This document shows positions 36,815 through 47,200 of a stretch of 64,000 nt of DNA, in pieces. The DNA lies in the NCBI RefSeq assembly GCF_905220705.1, contig NZ_CAJNAT010000001.1, forward strand, positions 434,001-498,000. Reading direction: 5' to 3'. Source of the DNA: Paraburkholderia domus (GTDB lineage: Bacteria; Pseudomonadota; Gammaproteobacteria; Burkholderiales; Burkholderiaceae). The number at the start of each line of letters is the position of its first letter. The first letter of the stretch is position 1. The notes beneath the pieces were generated by a model. The model searched no databases and was not told the DNA's origin. It saw only the letters and a list, made by a program, of their open reading frames with translations. The translations under genes were made by a program, and so were the position numbers.

Positions 36815-36934
36815 CTTGCAGTCTGGCCGATAGGAGATGGTGATAAATCAGGTGTACCGCTTGTTGTCCTGCCTACTGCCCTGCTTCATTGCCCCTACGC
36901 CGCAAACGTCGTGAGCGGACGCATTCGGGTCTAA

Positions 36935-36963
36935 CAAAAAAGGGACGGCGCCGCCGTCCCTTC
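36935..36963. terminator. Terminator between glnA and ntrB
   Basis: GGGACGGCG / CGCCGTCCC hairpin, with six A on the left, reading as a T-run for the leftward glnA transcript. Confidence 0.85.
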
Positions 36964-37026
36964 GTGACCGATCGCGAGCGTCGGGCAAAGTGCTTCGCCG
37001 TTTGAAGGGCGAAGCACCATTGCCGC

Positions 37027-38442
37027 TTACAGCGAGTAGTACATTTCGAATTCGATCGGGTGCACCGACTGACGATAGCGTTGCAGCTCGCCCGTCTTCA
37101 GTTCGATGTACGCGTCGAGCATCGAATCCGTGAACACGCCACCGCGCGTCAGGAACTCGCGGTCCGCGTCGAGTGCGTCCAGCGCCTGGTCGAGGCCGGC
37201 ACACACGGTCGGGATCTTTGCATCCTCTTCCGGCGGCAGGTCGTACAGGTTCTTGTCGGCAGCTTCGCCCGGGTGAATCTTGTTCTGCACGCCGTCCAGA
37301 CCGGCCATCATCAGCGCGGAGAAGCACAGGTACGGATTCGCCATCGGATCCGGGAAGCGCGTTTCGATACGGCGGCCCTTCGGGTTCGACACGTGCGGAA
37401 TGCGGATCGACGCCGAACGGTTGCGAGCCGAGTAAGCCAGCTTCACCGGTGCTTCGAAGTGCGGCACGAGGCGCTTGTACGAGTTCGTCGACGGGTTCGT
37501 GATCGCGTTCAGCGCGCGAGCATGCTTGATGATGCCGCCGATGTAGAACAGCGCGAATTCCGACAGACCTGCGTAACCATTGCCTGCGAACAGGTTCGTG
37601 CCGTCTTTCCAGATCGACTGGTGAACGTGCATGCCCGAACCGTTATCGCCGACCACCGGCTTCGGCATGAACGTAGCCGTCTTGCCGTACGTGTGCGCGA
37701 CGTTGTGGATGATGTACTTCATCTGCTGCAGCCAGTCGGCGCGTTGCACCAGCGTCGAGAACTTCGTGCCGATTTCGTTCTGGCCCTGGCCCGCGACTTC
37801 GTGGTGATGCACTTCGACCGGGATGCCGATCTGTTCGAGCAGCAGGCACATTTCCGAACGGATGTCCTGGAACGTGTCGACCGGAGCGACCGGGAAGTAG
37901 CCGCCCTTCGTGCCCGGACGGTGGCCGGTGTTGCCGCCTTCGAAGTCCATCGACGACGACCACGGTGCTTCTTCCGAACCGATCTTGACGAACGTGCCCG
38001 ACTGATCCGTGCCCCACTTGATCGAGTCGAAAATGAAGAATTCCGGTTCCGGACCGAAGAAGGCCGTGTCGCCGAGGCCCGTGCTCTTCAGGTACGCTTC
38101 AGCGCGCTTGGCGAGCGAACGCGGGTCGCGTTCGTAGCCCTTGCCGTCAGCCGGTTCGACGACGTCGCAGGTCAACACGAGGGTCGACTCTTCATAGAAC
38201 GGGTCGATGAAGGCGGTGTTCGCGTCCGGGATCAGCAACATGTCTGATGCTTCGATGCCCTTCCAGCCGGCAATCGACGAACCGTCAAACGCATGGCCGC
38301 TTTCGAACTTGTCTTCATCGAATGCCGACACCGGCACCGAAACGTGTTGCTCTTTGCCGCGCGTGTCGGTGAAACGGAAGTCGACAAACTTGACGTCTTC
38401 GTCTTTGACGAGTTGAACGACGTCGGCCACGGATTTACTCAT
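37027..38442 (-). CDS. glnA: Glutamine synthetase, type I
   Basis: 471 aa, standard length. Signatures FDGSSIAGW, the ATP-binding [16 protein letters not shown] and adenylylation Tyr400 in NLYDLPPEE. Makes glutamine from glutamate, ammonia and ATP; the Tyr implies control by GlnE adenylylation. AGGAG precedes the ATG. It has a sigma-54 promoter and NtrC sites upstream, and ntrBC lies immediately downstream. Confidence 0.97.
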   Translation of the reverse strand: MSKSVADVVQLVKDEDVKFVDFRFTDTRGKEQHVSVPVSAFDEDKFESGHAFDGSSIAGWKGIEASDMLLIPDANTAFIDPFYEESTLVLTCDVVEPADGKGYERDPRSLAKRAEAYLKSTGLGDTAFFGPEPEFFIFDSIKWGTDQSGTFVKIGSEEAPWSSSMDFEGGNTGHRPGTKGGYFPVAPVDTFQDIRSEMCLLLEQIGIPVEVHHHEVAGQGQNEIGTKFSTLVQRADWLQQMKYIIHNVAHTYGKTATFMPKPVVGDNGSGMHVHQSIWKDGTNLFAGNGYAGLSEFALFYIGGIIKHARALNAITNPSTNSYKRLVPHFEAPVKLAYSARNRSASIRIPHVSNPKGRRIETRFPDPMANPYLCFSALMMAGLDGVQNKIHPGEAADKNLYDLPPEEDAKIPTVCAGLDQALDALDADREFLTRGGVFTDSMLDAYIELKTGELQRYRQSVHPIEFEMYYSL

Positions 38443-38578
38443 AACCTATCTCCTGATTAACGAATTCGGCGGATTCAGCCGCCGCCCAATCTAGCTGACC
38501 CATCCCGGCGCGTCCACCCCTCTATCGTTGAGGGTGAACATAAAGGCCTGCTGGGACAAATCGATCGGCACCAATAAA

Positions 38579-38593
38579 GCAGCTTCTGTGCCA
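38579..38593 (-). promoter_or_regulatory. Sigma-54 promoter of glnA
   Basis: Minus strand TGGCAC-AGAAG-CTGC: the GG and GC elements are exactly 10 bases apart, as in the -24/-12 consensus (TGGCAC-N5-TTGC), with one mismatch. It gives a leader of about 125 bases before glnA. Confidence 0.75.
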
Positions 38594-38691
38594 TGTATGC
38601 GCCAACCCGGCGCAAAACCACACTGCGCGCGCGTTTGCGGGGAATGGGCGCACCGAACAGCATGCAGCCCTAAAATCTTTGCTTCGCATCC

Positions 38692-38768
38692 AGCACCGAA
38701 ATAGTGCATCTACAAAATCAACAACGGAAGATATCTTCATTTTGGTGCATCCACGGGAATATGCACCA
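38692..38768 (-). promoter_or_regulatory. NtrC binding sites upstream of glnA
   Basis: AGCACC-GAAAT-AGTGCA (38692-38708) matches the NtrC consensus TGCACC-N5-GGTGCA with one change per half. About 108 bases upstream of the -24 element, the distance seen for enteric glnA. A further palindrome TGGTGCAT-N10-ATGCACCA (38743-38768) contains two perfect half-sites in the opposite orientation and may hold a second, unusual site. Confidence 0.7.
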
Positions 38769-38881
38769 CTTTTGAGCGCGCATCCTCTTGCTTCGCACCG
38801 ACGAGACGTCTCCTCTGAACCGCATGCGTGCTGCACCTCGCGCGCTAGAATGGTTATTTGGTCCGAAGGAGATTTACGCTC

Positions 38882-39346
38882 ATGAGCACGCTCGAACAGT
38901 TGTACGCCCAGGCGGACAAGCGCCGCACCGAGAACCAGTTGCCCTATGCGGGCGCGGTGTCGCCTGCCGAAGCGTTCGAACTGCTGCAACTCGATCCGCG
39001 CACGCGTCTCGTCGACGTGCGCACCCGTGCCGAACTCGATTGGGTCGGCCGGCCGGTTATCGGCGACGGGCAATACGTGCACGTAGAGTGGACGCGTTAT
39101 CCGGGCGCCGTGCCGAATCAGGAATTCCTTCAGCAACTGAGCCACGCAGCATCGCCCGATACGCCGGTGCTGTTTTTGTGCCGCAGCGCTGCGCGCTCGA
39201 AGCTCGCTGCGATCGCCGCCACCCAGGCGGGATACGCCAAGGCGTACGACCTGCTGGAAGGTTTCGAAGGCGATAAGGACGGCCAAGGGCATCGGAAGAC
39301 GGTGTCGGGCTGGTGCTTTCGCGGGTTGCCGTGGATCGGCGCCTGA
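38882..39346 (+). CDS. Rhodanese-like domain protein
   Basis: 154 aa single rhodanese domain. LVDVRTRAELDWVG is the typical CH2A region; the active-site loop is C100-RSAARS, a CxxxxR-type loop, so sulfur transfer is likely. The ATG after AAGGAG is chosen; an upstream in-frame start lacks such a site. Its promoter region is shared with glnA, divergently. No sulfur-metabolism neighbour indicates its partner. Confidence 0.88.
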   Translation: MSTLEQLYAQADKRRTENQLPYAGAVSPAEAFELLQLDPRTRLVDVRTRAELDWVGRPVIGDGQYVHVEWTRYPGAVPNQEFLQQLSHAASPDTPVLFLCRSAARSKLAAIAATQAGYAKAYDLLEGFEGDKDGQGHRKTVSGWCFRGLPWIGA

Positions 39347-39663
39347 TTGCTGAGCGGTTGCCTGATCAGCAGCTTGATCGGCTGCTCGATCACTGCTGCC
39401 CGCTTTCAACGGCGCAAGCTTGATCGCTGCTCGCCTGCTTCAGCGGCGACTGCGTGGAGATACCGTTGCCTGCACGGTGCGAAGGATCTTTCGCCGGTCG
39501 CGCGTGCAAAGCAATGCATGCAGACACTTGAGGATGCCCTCGCGGGTTAGGCGGGACGATTAGACGCATCGTCGGCGCTGCATGTGACAGCCCGATGATG
39601 CGTTGAGTCTTAAGTTAGGGATAGGCGCGAGCGCGGCGCCCCATGCTTGACGTGTACAGCGGT
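39347..39663. other. Intergenic region with inverted repeats
   Basis: About 315 bases. The first part is a run of short palindromic words around GATCAGCAGCTTGATCGGC. A longer hairpin at 39564-39603 (ACGCATC-TCGG with a near-perfect partner) lies between the converging rhodanese and molybdopterin genes and may act as a terminator. No gene seen. Confidence 0.5.
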
Positions 39664-40494
39664 TCAACCGCGCGGTTTAGCCGCAGCCACCTCCAGCTCG
39701 ACGATATCGCCGCCCAGCAGGTGCACCCCCTCGCGCAGCTTCACGAATGCAGCCGCTACCGCTTCCGGTTCGCCCTTCACACCGAGATCGATGTGATGCC
39801 GCGCATACACGCCGCCGCGCTCCGCGTCGCCGACGCTCGGCAGGCTGAACACCCGCACGCCTGGAAAATCGTGTTCGATCTTTTCCATCAACGGCGTAAC
39901 GCGCGACTCCGGCAGCTCGAAGACCAGCAATGACTTTTCCGCGTGCGGCATTGCGTGATGCAGATGCGCGTACTGCGTGTCCAGCACCCACTCGATCATC
40001 GGCCACGCCATCACCGGGAAGCCAGGTACGAAGTAGTGCTGTTTGATCGAGAAGCCAGGAATCTTGTTGTAGCCGTTGGGAATGATCGATGCGCCCTGCG
40101 GATACGTGCCCATATTCAGACGATGCCGGTTCTCCGGCGACGCCAGATCGAGCGGCGTAGCTGAGTTCGCCGGATACATATCGCGAATACGCTCCTGAAT
40201 CAGCTTCGCGGCTTCAGGATGCAACTCGAGCGGCACGCCGAGCGCGGCTGCCGCGCACTGGCGAGTGTGATCGTCCGGCGTGGCGCCGATACCGCCCGTG
40301 GAAAACACAATGTCGCCCGACGCGAACGTGCGTCGCAGCGTTGCCGTGATGCGCTCCGGCTCGTCGCCGATGTACTCCGCCCAGCCGAGCGACAGCCCGC
40401 GTGCGCCCAGCAGTTCGATGACCTTCGGCAGGTGCTTGTCGATACGTCTGCCCGACAGGATTTCGTCGCCGATGATGATGACGCCAAATGCCAT
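39664..40494 (-). CDS. Molybdopterin-binding domain protein (CinA N-terminal type)
   Basis: 276 aa. Starts GVIIIGDEILSGRRIDKHLP and contains FSTGGIGATPDDHT, both hallmarks of the MoaB/Mog-like fold found alone or at the front of CinA. There is no C-terminal CinA amidase domain. The reaction of stand-alone members is not settled; nucleotide or molybdopterin handling is possible. A GAGGCGG ribosome site precedes the ATG. Lies 30 bases behind the EI24 gene, so an operon is likely. Confidence 0.85.
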   Translation of the reverse strand: MAFGVIIIGDEILSGRRIDKHLPKVIELLGARGLSLGWAEYIGDEPERITATLRRTFASGDIVFSTGGIGATPDDHTRQCAAAALGVPLELHPEAAKLIQERIRDMYPANSATPLDLASPENRHRLNMGTYPQGASIIPNGYNKIPGFSIKQHYFVPGFPVMAWPMIEWVLDTQYAHLHHAMPHAEKSLLVFELPESRVTPLMEKIEHDFPGVRVFSLPSVGDAERGGVYARHHIDLGVKGEPEAVAAAFVKLREGVHLLGGDIVELEVAAAKPRG

Positions 40495-40524
40495 TGCCGC
40501 CTCTTTCGCTTAGTCAGTAATTCA

Positions 40525-41355
40525 TCAGTATGGAACCGGCGCCGCGTGCCGCGGGCCGTGCTCTTCCGCGCGCATGCGTTGCAGCGCGCGCAAACAGTAG
40601 TAGCCAAACCACAGCGCCGAGAACACGAGGATGAACGCGTAGATCCAGATTGTTACGGCGGTGATCACCGGGAACAGCACGATCAGCCAGACCGACGACG
40701 CCCACAACAGCGTCGGCAGCGATCCTAGCAGTCCGCTCGCGATGCCGATCAACAGCAGCGGCAACCGGAAACGCTTCACCAAGGCGCGCCGTTCGTCACG
40801 CGTAGCGTGCAGCGCGAGCGCGTCGTAACTCATTATGCGATACGTCAGCCAGCCCCACAGGAGCGGTGGAATCAGCGCGAAGAACGGCGGTACCAGCCAG
40901 AGCGGCAACGTGACGATCAGCAGCACGAGACAGACCAGCGTGGTCCACAACGCCTGACCGAGGCTACCGTACCACGTTCCGCCGCGGCGCATTTCAAGGC
41001 CGGAAAATTGCCGTGCCGACAGAAAGCGGATCACCGCCGGCATTGACAGCGTGGCAATCAACAGCAGCACCGTGACGACGATCAACGGAATCGCCATCGC
41101 AATCACAATGAACGGCGCGATCGCCGCGTGCAGCGCCGAAAAGCCGAGCCAGTCGAACAGATGGTAAAGCGTGACCGTGAACGACCAGCTTTCGAGCCAC
41201 GTGCGGGTCGCGCCAATCAGCGTCTGCCAGGAAAACCATAGGATCACACCCCACCCGACCGTTGCCGCCAGAAACGGCAGGAAGGTCAGCCAGAGCATGC
41301 GCGGGTGGAGCGCGCTTGCGAGCGCGCGCCCAAACGAGCGCAACAGATCATTCAT
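40525..41355 (-). CDS. EI24 domain membrane protein
   Basis: 276 aa with about six to seven hydrophobic segments. The N-terminal LLRSFGRALASALHPRMLW, the central GRTWYGSLGQALW-like region, and PPLLWGWLTYRIMSYDALA with the downstream ATRDERRAL fit the EI24 (CysZ-like) family. E. coli CysZ brings in sulfate, but this subgroup in Burkholderiaceae has no proven substrate. The start at MNDLLRS is chosen because the longer frame adds a non-hydrophobic stretch not expected in the family. Confidence 0.8.
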   Translation of the reverse strand: MNDLLRSFGRALASALHPRMLWLTFLPFLAATVGWGVILWFSWQTLIGATRTWLESWSFTVTLYHLFDWLGFSALHAAIAPFIVIAMAIPLIVVTVLLLIATLSMPAVIRFLSARQFSGLEMRRGGTWYGSLGQALWTTLVCLVLLIVTLPLWLVPPFFALIPPLLWGWLTYRIMSYDALALHATRDERRALVKRFRLPLLLIGIASGLLGSLPTLLWASSVWLIVLFPVITAVTIWIYAFILVFSALWFGYYCLRALQRMRAEEHGPRHAAPVPY

Positions 41356-41550
41356 GCGAGCCAGTGCCGGTGAACGAAACGATGGAATAAGGGACGCGAC
41401 GCGACAAACCGGCAAAATGTGCGGCGAACGGATCAGGATACGGACCGCAATGCCGAACAGAAAACGAACCAGGAACGTGCGCGCAAACGTGGACAGGATA
41501 AACCACGTGACGCGCCGCCGGGCAAACCGGCGGCGTAAGAGAATGAAAGC

Positions 41551-42549
41551 TCAAACCGGAGCGGTGTCGCTACCCTCGGTACGACGCTTCGGCGAAAGCC
41601 GGTCAGCGATGCGCACGAAGGCGAGCCAGTGCTGCGCCCAGAAACCGTCGCCGTAGCGCCGGCCTTCGAGTTGGTCCTGGATGCCGGTCGGCTCCATCTC
41701 CTGGTTCCAGGACACGCTGCGAAACAGCATGTCCCACCACGGGAACAGCACGCCGAAATTGCAACCGTAGTTCAGGCCTTCATGCCCATAGCCCATCGCA
41801 TGGTGCCTGCGATGAAAAGTCGGGCTGACAATCAGTCGCTCGCCGAGCCAGCCGAAGTACAGACGGATGTTCGCGTGCTGCACGCTCTGCGCGAGGTTCG
41901 TGATTGCGACCAGCACGACGAATTGCGACGGCGGCACGCCGATCACCAGCGCGATCACCGCGAAGAATGACGCCTGCAGCAGATCGTCGAGCAGATGGTT
42001 ACGGTCGTCGGACCACAGCGACATCTGTTGCTGGCTGTGGTGCACGGCGTGCAATTCCCACCACACGCCGATCCGATGTTCCCAGCGGTGGTACAAGTAA
42101 CCCGCAAAATCGAGCACGAGCAGATACATCACGAACGTGACGAGCGGCTGCGTGGTGACGCCTGGCCATAGGTTGTCGAAATCGATATTCGAAATGTTGT
42201 GCAGTCGCAGCCATGCCTGCACGTTGTCAAAGAACGGCTGCAACGCGAAGAAGAAGAACAGGTTGAGGATGCCCAGCTTGGCGATCCACGTGTAAATCAC
42301 GTCGACACGCACTGCCTTGCGGTTTTCCCACTGCTCCGCCGGGCGGAGCGCCTCGAGCGGGCGCAAGATCGCGTACATTGCCAGCACCTCGAAGACGCCC
42401 ACGATCACCCAATACAGGCTGTCGTAGGTATCTTCGTCATAGTCCATCAGATCGAAGCGGAACAGCAAAGGCTGCACCACGTCGACGTACAGCAGCGTCT
42501 GCACGGCCGAGACGAAGCTGTCGAGAGAAGAAAAAATCAGATGGAACAT
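41551..42549 (-). CDS. Sterol desaturase / fatty acid hydroxylase family protein
   Basis: 332 aa. Four to five membrane segments and the three histidine clusters of the family: HRWEHRIG, HAVHHSQQQM and HRRHHAMGYGH, which bind a di-iron centre. Catalyses oxygen-dependent hydroxylation or desaturation of a lipid. Bacterial members act on hopanoids, carotenoids or fatty acids; no pathway genes nearby tell which. Ends 46 bases before the next gene in the same direction. Confidence 0.88.
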   Translation of the reverse strand: MFHLIFSSLDSFVSAVQTLLYVDVVQPLLFRFDLMDYDEDTYDSLYWVIVGVFEVLAMYAILRPLEALRPAEQWENRKAVRVDVIYTWIAKLGILNLFFFFALQPFFDNVQAWLRLHNISNIDFDNLWPGVTTQPLVTFVMYLLVLDFAGYLYHRWEHRIGVWWELHAVHHSQQQMSLWSDDRNHLLDDLLQASFFAVIALVIGVPPSQFVVLVAITNLAQSVQHANIRLYFGWLGERLIVSPTFHRRHHAMGYGHEGLNYGCNFGVLFPWWDMLFRSVSWNQEMEPTGIQDQLEGRRYGDGFWAQHWLAFVRIADRLSPKRRTEGSDTAPV

Positions 42550-42595
42550 GGTGCTGGCCTGTTACTTCATTCCTGACGGTTCGCTTGTTGCAGCA

Positions 42596-43615
42596 TCACG
42601 CGCCGTTCGGCGCCGTGACCGGCGCGCGATTGAAGAAATAGATACCGTGCGGCGAACGGCCGACGGCTATCGTCTGGATCAGCTTGCGCGTGCTCAGGTC
42701 GATGATGCCGACATGCTTCGCGAAGCGGAACGTCACCCACAGATAGCGTTTGTCCGCGGAAAGTTCCATGTCGTCCGGCCCCGGCATCAAACCGGTGATG
42801 TCGCCGACATTGGTGAGCGTGTCTTCGTCGATGATGCTGATCGTGCTCGCGACGCGGTTCGACACCGCCACATGCTTGCCGTCAGCCAGCGAGCGGAAGT
42901 TGTGCGCGCCCTTGCCGGTCTGGATCGTCTTGACGATTTTCTGGTTGCGCCAGTCGACCACCGCGACGTAGTCCGCGCCGGTCATGCCGATCAACAGGTA
43001 CTTCTCGCCCGGCGTCATCCACAGGCCGGCCGGCACCTTGCCGACCTTCATCTTCCACTTGACGGTTTGCGTGGCCAGATCGATCGCGGCCAGTTCGCCC
43101 GAGACCTGCAGCGTGACGAAAACCGTCTTGCTGTCATTGGTGAACGCCATGTGGCTCGGCATTACCGCTAGCGGCAAACGCGAGGCCAGCGTCATCTGGT
43201 TCTTCTGGCCGTCGTAATGATAGATGTCGAGGCGGTCCAAGCGCAGCCCGGTGGTGACAAGCCACTTGCGGTCGGGCGAAAAACCAATCTGGTACGGATC
43301 CTCGATGTTCTCGATCCAGCGCTGCACCTGGCCCGACTTCGGATCGACGAACATCAGGTTGTTCGACACCGAGTTGGCCACGATCAGCGACGAATTGTCC
43401 GGTGTGGCCATCAGGTGATGCGGTTCCTTGCCCGTCGGCACCGTGCCGACGACCTGCCGGGTGGTCTCGTCGATCAGGCTCAGCGTGGCTTCGCCGGAAT
43501 TGAGCACGATCACGTTGTTGGCGTGGGCTGCGGGAGAAAAAAAGCCTGCGGCGGCGATCAGCGCCCCGCTTGCGGCGAACGTGGCAGTCCAGCCGCGAAG
43601 AAAAAATTTACGCAT
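42596..43615 (-). CDS. Exported YVTN-type beta-propeller protein
   Basis: 339 aa. Signal peptide (basic start, hydrophobic core, cleavage near AHAN). Repeated blades such as NVIVLNSGEATLSLIDETT, VANSVSNNLMFVDPKSGQV and VAVSNRVASTISIIDEDTL identify the YncE/PQQ-associated 40-residue YVTN repeat family. Periplasmic. Similar proteins accompany PQQ-dependent alcohol oxidation, but no quinoprotein gene lies nearby. Role unknown. Confidence 0.87.
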   Translation of the reverse strand: MRKFFLRGWTATFAASGALIAAAGFFSPAAHANNVIVLNSGEATLSLIDETTRQVVGTVPTGKEPHHLMATPDNSSLIVANSVSNNLMFVDPKSGQVQRWIENIEDPYQIGFSPDRKWLVTTGLRLDRLDIYHYDGQKNQMTLASRLPLAVMPSHMAFTNDSKTVFVTLQVSGELAAIDLATQTVKWKMKVGKVPAGLWMTPGEKYLLIGMTGADYVAVVDWRNQKIVKTIQTGKGAHNFRSLADGKHVAVSNRVASTISIIDEDTLTNVGDITGLMPGPDDMELSADKRYLWVTFRFAKHVGIIDLSTRKLIQTIAVGRSPHGIYFFNRAPVTAPNGA

Positions 43616-44221
43616 GAAAACTCACTTCGGAGAACAGCCGACATTGTAGAACGTTTGCCGAGAAGCACGGTTGACTTAGATACCGGTTTGACGCTGCGGG
43701 AAGCAAGGGTGCGACAGGAGGCAAGACACGACTCTGTCAGCACTTTCCACCGTCTTGATGAGACGCCGTCGGATTTACGTAAGAAAGTCGGCTGCCCATC
43801 CGCATCAAATCAAATAACCTCCGAAAACAATAGATTATTACATTCTCAGATCTCAAGCCATTACATAAGACAAAGCAAGACTATTCTTTATTTTCAACAA
43901 TCAAATAACACTTATTCAAATTTAATTACAACTGGTTATTTATTTTCAACCATTTAGGAATTAGCTTATTCCGCCGTCTCCCCACCAAGTCTGACAATCC
44001 CGCCGATCATCGCCCAAGCATTTAATCCTGTGGATTTAAGGGCGTGACGCAGATGATTCGGACGCGCGAAAAATTCAGCAAGACACGGAAAACGGACGAC
44101 GCAAATACCGCGGTCGACATGTTCTATTTGTGCGCGACATATAAGGGCGATGACGCCTTTTCCGAATCAGCCTGCTTTCACGTGCCGTCCACACTCGTAA
44201 TTCCGCGGAGTTTCATAAAGT
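43616..44221. other. AT-rich regulatory spacer upstream of the adhesin gene
   Basis: About 600 bases; 43790-43965 is strikingly AT-rich against the high-GC background, with many TTATT and ATTTTCAA words. This is typical of promoters silenced by H-NS-like proteins and of acquired surface genes. I see no trustworthy gene; a 69-codon frame runs into the adhesin start but has no supporting features. Confidence 0.55.
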
Positions 44222-47200
44222 ATGAACAAGATTTACAAATCAGTTTGGTGTGAAGCAACGGGCACGTGGACTGCCACCTCGGAAGTGGCGCGCTCGAAGA
44301 CCAAGCGGGGCGCATCCCGAAAGCTGGCGATGGCGCAAGTCGTGCTGGCAGGGGCAGCGTTAGTGGGGAGCGTTTCGGCGGCATATGCGGATACGGCGTC
44401 GGCCGATCATTATTTCAGCGTAAGCGGACTCGCCGATGGTTCAGACGACGCCCTCGCGGTCGACGGCATGAACGCCATCGCGGCCGGCCCCACAGCCACA
44501 GCCGCCGCCCTCGATTCGATAGCGATTGGCAATTCCGCCCGCGCACTGAACAGCGAGACCATTGCGCTCGGCACCAACACCGCAGCGACTGGAGCCAACT
44601 CGGTGGCGGTCGGGTTGCAGGGTAAAGCAGCGGCAGCCAACAGTGTCGCGTTGGGTGCCAATGCATCCGTTGCAAAAGCCGCTACCGACAGCGTCGCCAT
44701 AGGTTCGGCAGCAGCAGCGACTGCGGTCAATAGCGTTGCGTTAGGCGCAAAGTCCACCACGACTGCCGACCTGAGCTCACCGGGTGAAAATTTCGGCGCC
44801 GACGATTCGGCCATCGGCGGCCTTACGGCCCATGGCGAAGTGTCGGTCGGCTCGGCCGGCAACGAGCGGCGCCTGACCAATGTCGCAGCGGGCGCAGCCG
44901 ATACCGACGCCGTCAACGTCAGCCAGCTCAAGGCCGTCGACAGCAAGATCGCCACAGCCACCGCCAATAGCGTCCAGTACGACGCAACGCCCGCCGACAA
45001 GAGCAGCGTCACGCTCGGCGGCCCGGCTTCGACGGACGGTGGTGCAACCGGCGGCACCACGATCAGCAATGTGCATCAAGGTGCGGTATCGGCCACCAGC
45101 ACCGACGCGATCAACGGCGCGCAACTCTATGCGATCGCCGGCGACACCAGCGACGCCTACATTCAGAAGAACGGCAGCGGCGTGAAATACGTTCGCACCA
45201 ACGACAGCACGTTGACGCCAGACGACGCCCACGCCACCGGCACCGGCGCCTCAGCACTCGGCTACAACGCTCAAGCGAGCGGCGAGAACTCCGTCGCACT
45301 CGGCAGTGGTGCTCAGGCCAAAACTGACGGATCCGTTGCGCTCGGCCAAAATTCGCTGGCAGACCGCGCGGGCACCGTATCCGTCGGCTCCGCCGGCAAT
45401 GAACGCCAGATCACCAATGTCAAATCCGGTGTCGAGGCGACCGACGCCGTCAACGTCAGCCAATTGAACGCTGCCACGGCCGGCGCTTCGCGTTATTTCA
45501 AGGCAACCGGCATTCCCGGCAGCGGGGACGACGCAGTTGCGAGGGGTGACCACTCCGTCGCGATCGGCAGCGGTTCGTTCGCGACGGGTGATTTCTCATT
45601 CGCAGCCGGAACGGGCGCCTGGGCGCAAGGCTCGAACAGCACCGCGGTCGGCACGTTGGCAACGGCGACGGACCAGGTTTCGACGGCAGTGGGCGATAAG
45701 TCCGTTGCCGGCGCCATTGGCGCCACCGCAGTAGGTGCTGGCGCACAAGCCGTCGGCCCGCTCGCTACCTCGCTCGGCATGAATTCCACGGCAAGCGGAA
45801 ACGGCAGCGTCGCGCTCGGTAATCTGAGTGAGGCCAGCGCCGACGGCTCAGTCGCGCTAGGTCAAGGCTCCGTCGCCGACCGCACAAATAGCGTCTCGGT
45901 CGGCTCAGCGGGCAGCGAACGCCAGATCACCAATGTGGCGGCCGGCACCGAAGCGACCGACGCTGTCAATCTGAGCCAATTGCAAGCCGCCACTGCGAGC
46001 ACTTCGCACTATTTCAAGGCAAACGGCGCCAACAACGGTAGCGACGACGCAGTCGCAAGCGGCGACCACGCCGTCGCGATTGGCAGTTACGCCGGCGCCT
46101 CAGGCAACGCATCTTTTGCAGCTGGTACGAGTTCGTGGGCACAAGGCGATTTCAGCACCGCCGTCGGAACCCTGGCAACGGCACAGGGCGACAACTCGAC
46201 CGCCCTCGGCTACCAGGCGAACGCCATTGCGTCCAACTCGGTTGCACTCGGCAACGGCTCCGTCGCCGATCGCGCCAACACCGTTTCGGTCGGTTCAGCC
46301 GGTGCAGAACGACAGATCACCAACGTCGCAGCCGGTACCGCCGACACCGACGCAGTCAACGTCGCCCAACTGAAAGCCGTCAGCGACCAGGGCGCCGCCA
46401 CCGCCGCCAAACTCGACGGCGCAGTCATGTACGACACGAACCCCGACGGCAGCGTCAACAAGAACAGCGTGACGCTGGGCGGCGATGCAGCGAGCGGCGG
46501 CACGGTCATCCACAACGTCGCCGAGGGTGTAGATGCATCTGACGCCGTCAACCTCGGCCAGTTGAACGCGGCAATCAACGGTGCGGTCAGCAACATCAGC
46601 GTCAACACGGCCAATCCGTTCTTCAGCGCCGACGGCGATAGCGGCACCGAAGGCGCGGTGGCAACCGGTACGCATTCGGTTGCTTCGGGCGCAAATGCTC
46701 AGGCCACTGGCACTAACGCTGTCGCTATAGGTGCGAATTCGATCGCGAGCGGCAACAACGCCACAGCGCTCGGCGCCGCAGCAAACGCCAGCGCCGACAA
46801 CTCGGTGGCATTGGGTCAAGGCTCGGTCGCGGATCGTGCGAACACGGTATCGGTCGGCGCAGCGGGCCAGGAGCGCCAGATCACCAACGTCGCAGCCGGT
46901 GTGCAAGGCACAGATGCCGTCAACGTCAATCAGTTGCAGCAATCTGTGAGCGGGGCAGTCGGCCAGGCTAACAGCTACACCGACGACCAGATCCGCTCGG
47001 CCCGCCGCGATTCGTACGGTGGCACAGCATCGGCGCTTGCAGCAGCAGGCTTGCCGCAAGCTGTCTTGCCAGGTCACGGCATGGTGGCGATCGCAGGCGG
47101 CACGTATGGCGGCCAGTCCGCAATGGCCATCGGCGTGTCGCAACTGTCGGAAACCGGTAAGTGGGTCTACAAGGTGCAAGGTACGACCGACTCGCGCGGT

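Noticed and set aside
37060..38247. 395-codon frame opposite glnA
   Set aside because: Arg/Val/His-rich mirror frame; glnA is unmistakable.
43790..43965. AT-rich block as a replication origin
   Set aside because: No DnaA-box cluster and no replication genes; better explained as a promoter-silencing region.
44044..44253. 69-codon frame running into the adhesin start
   Set aside because: Overlaps the adhesin signal region, has no ribosome site and no recognisable features.
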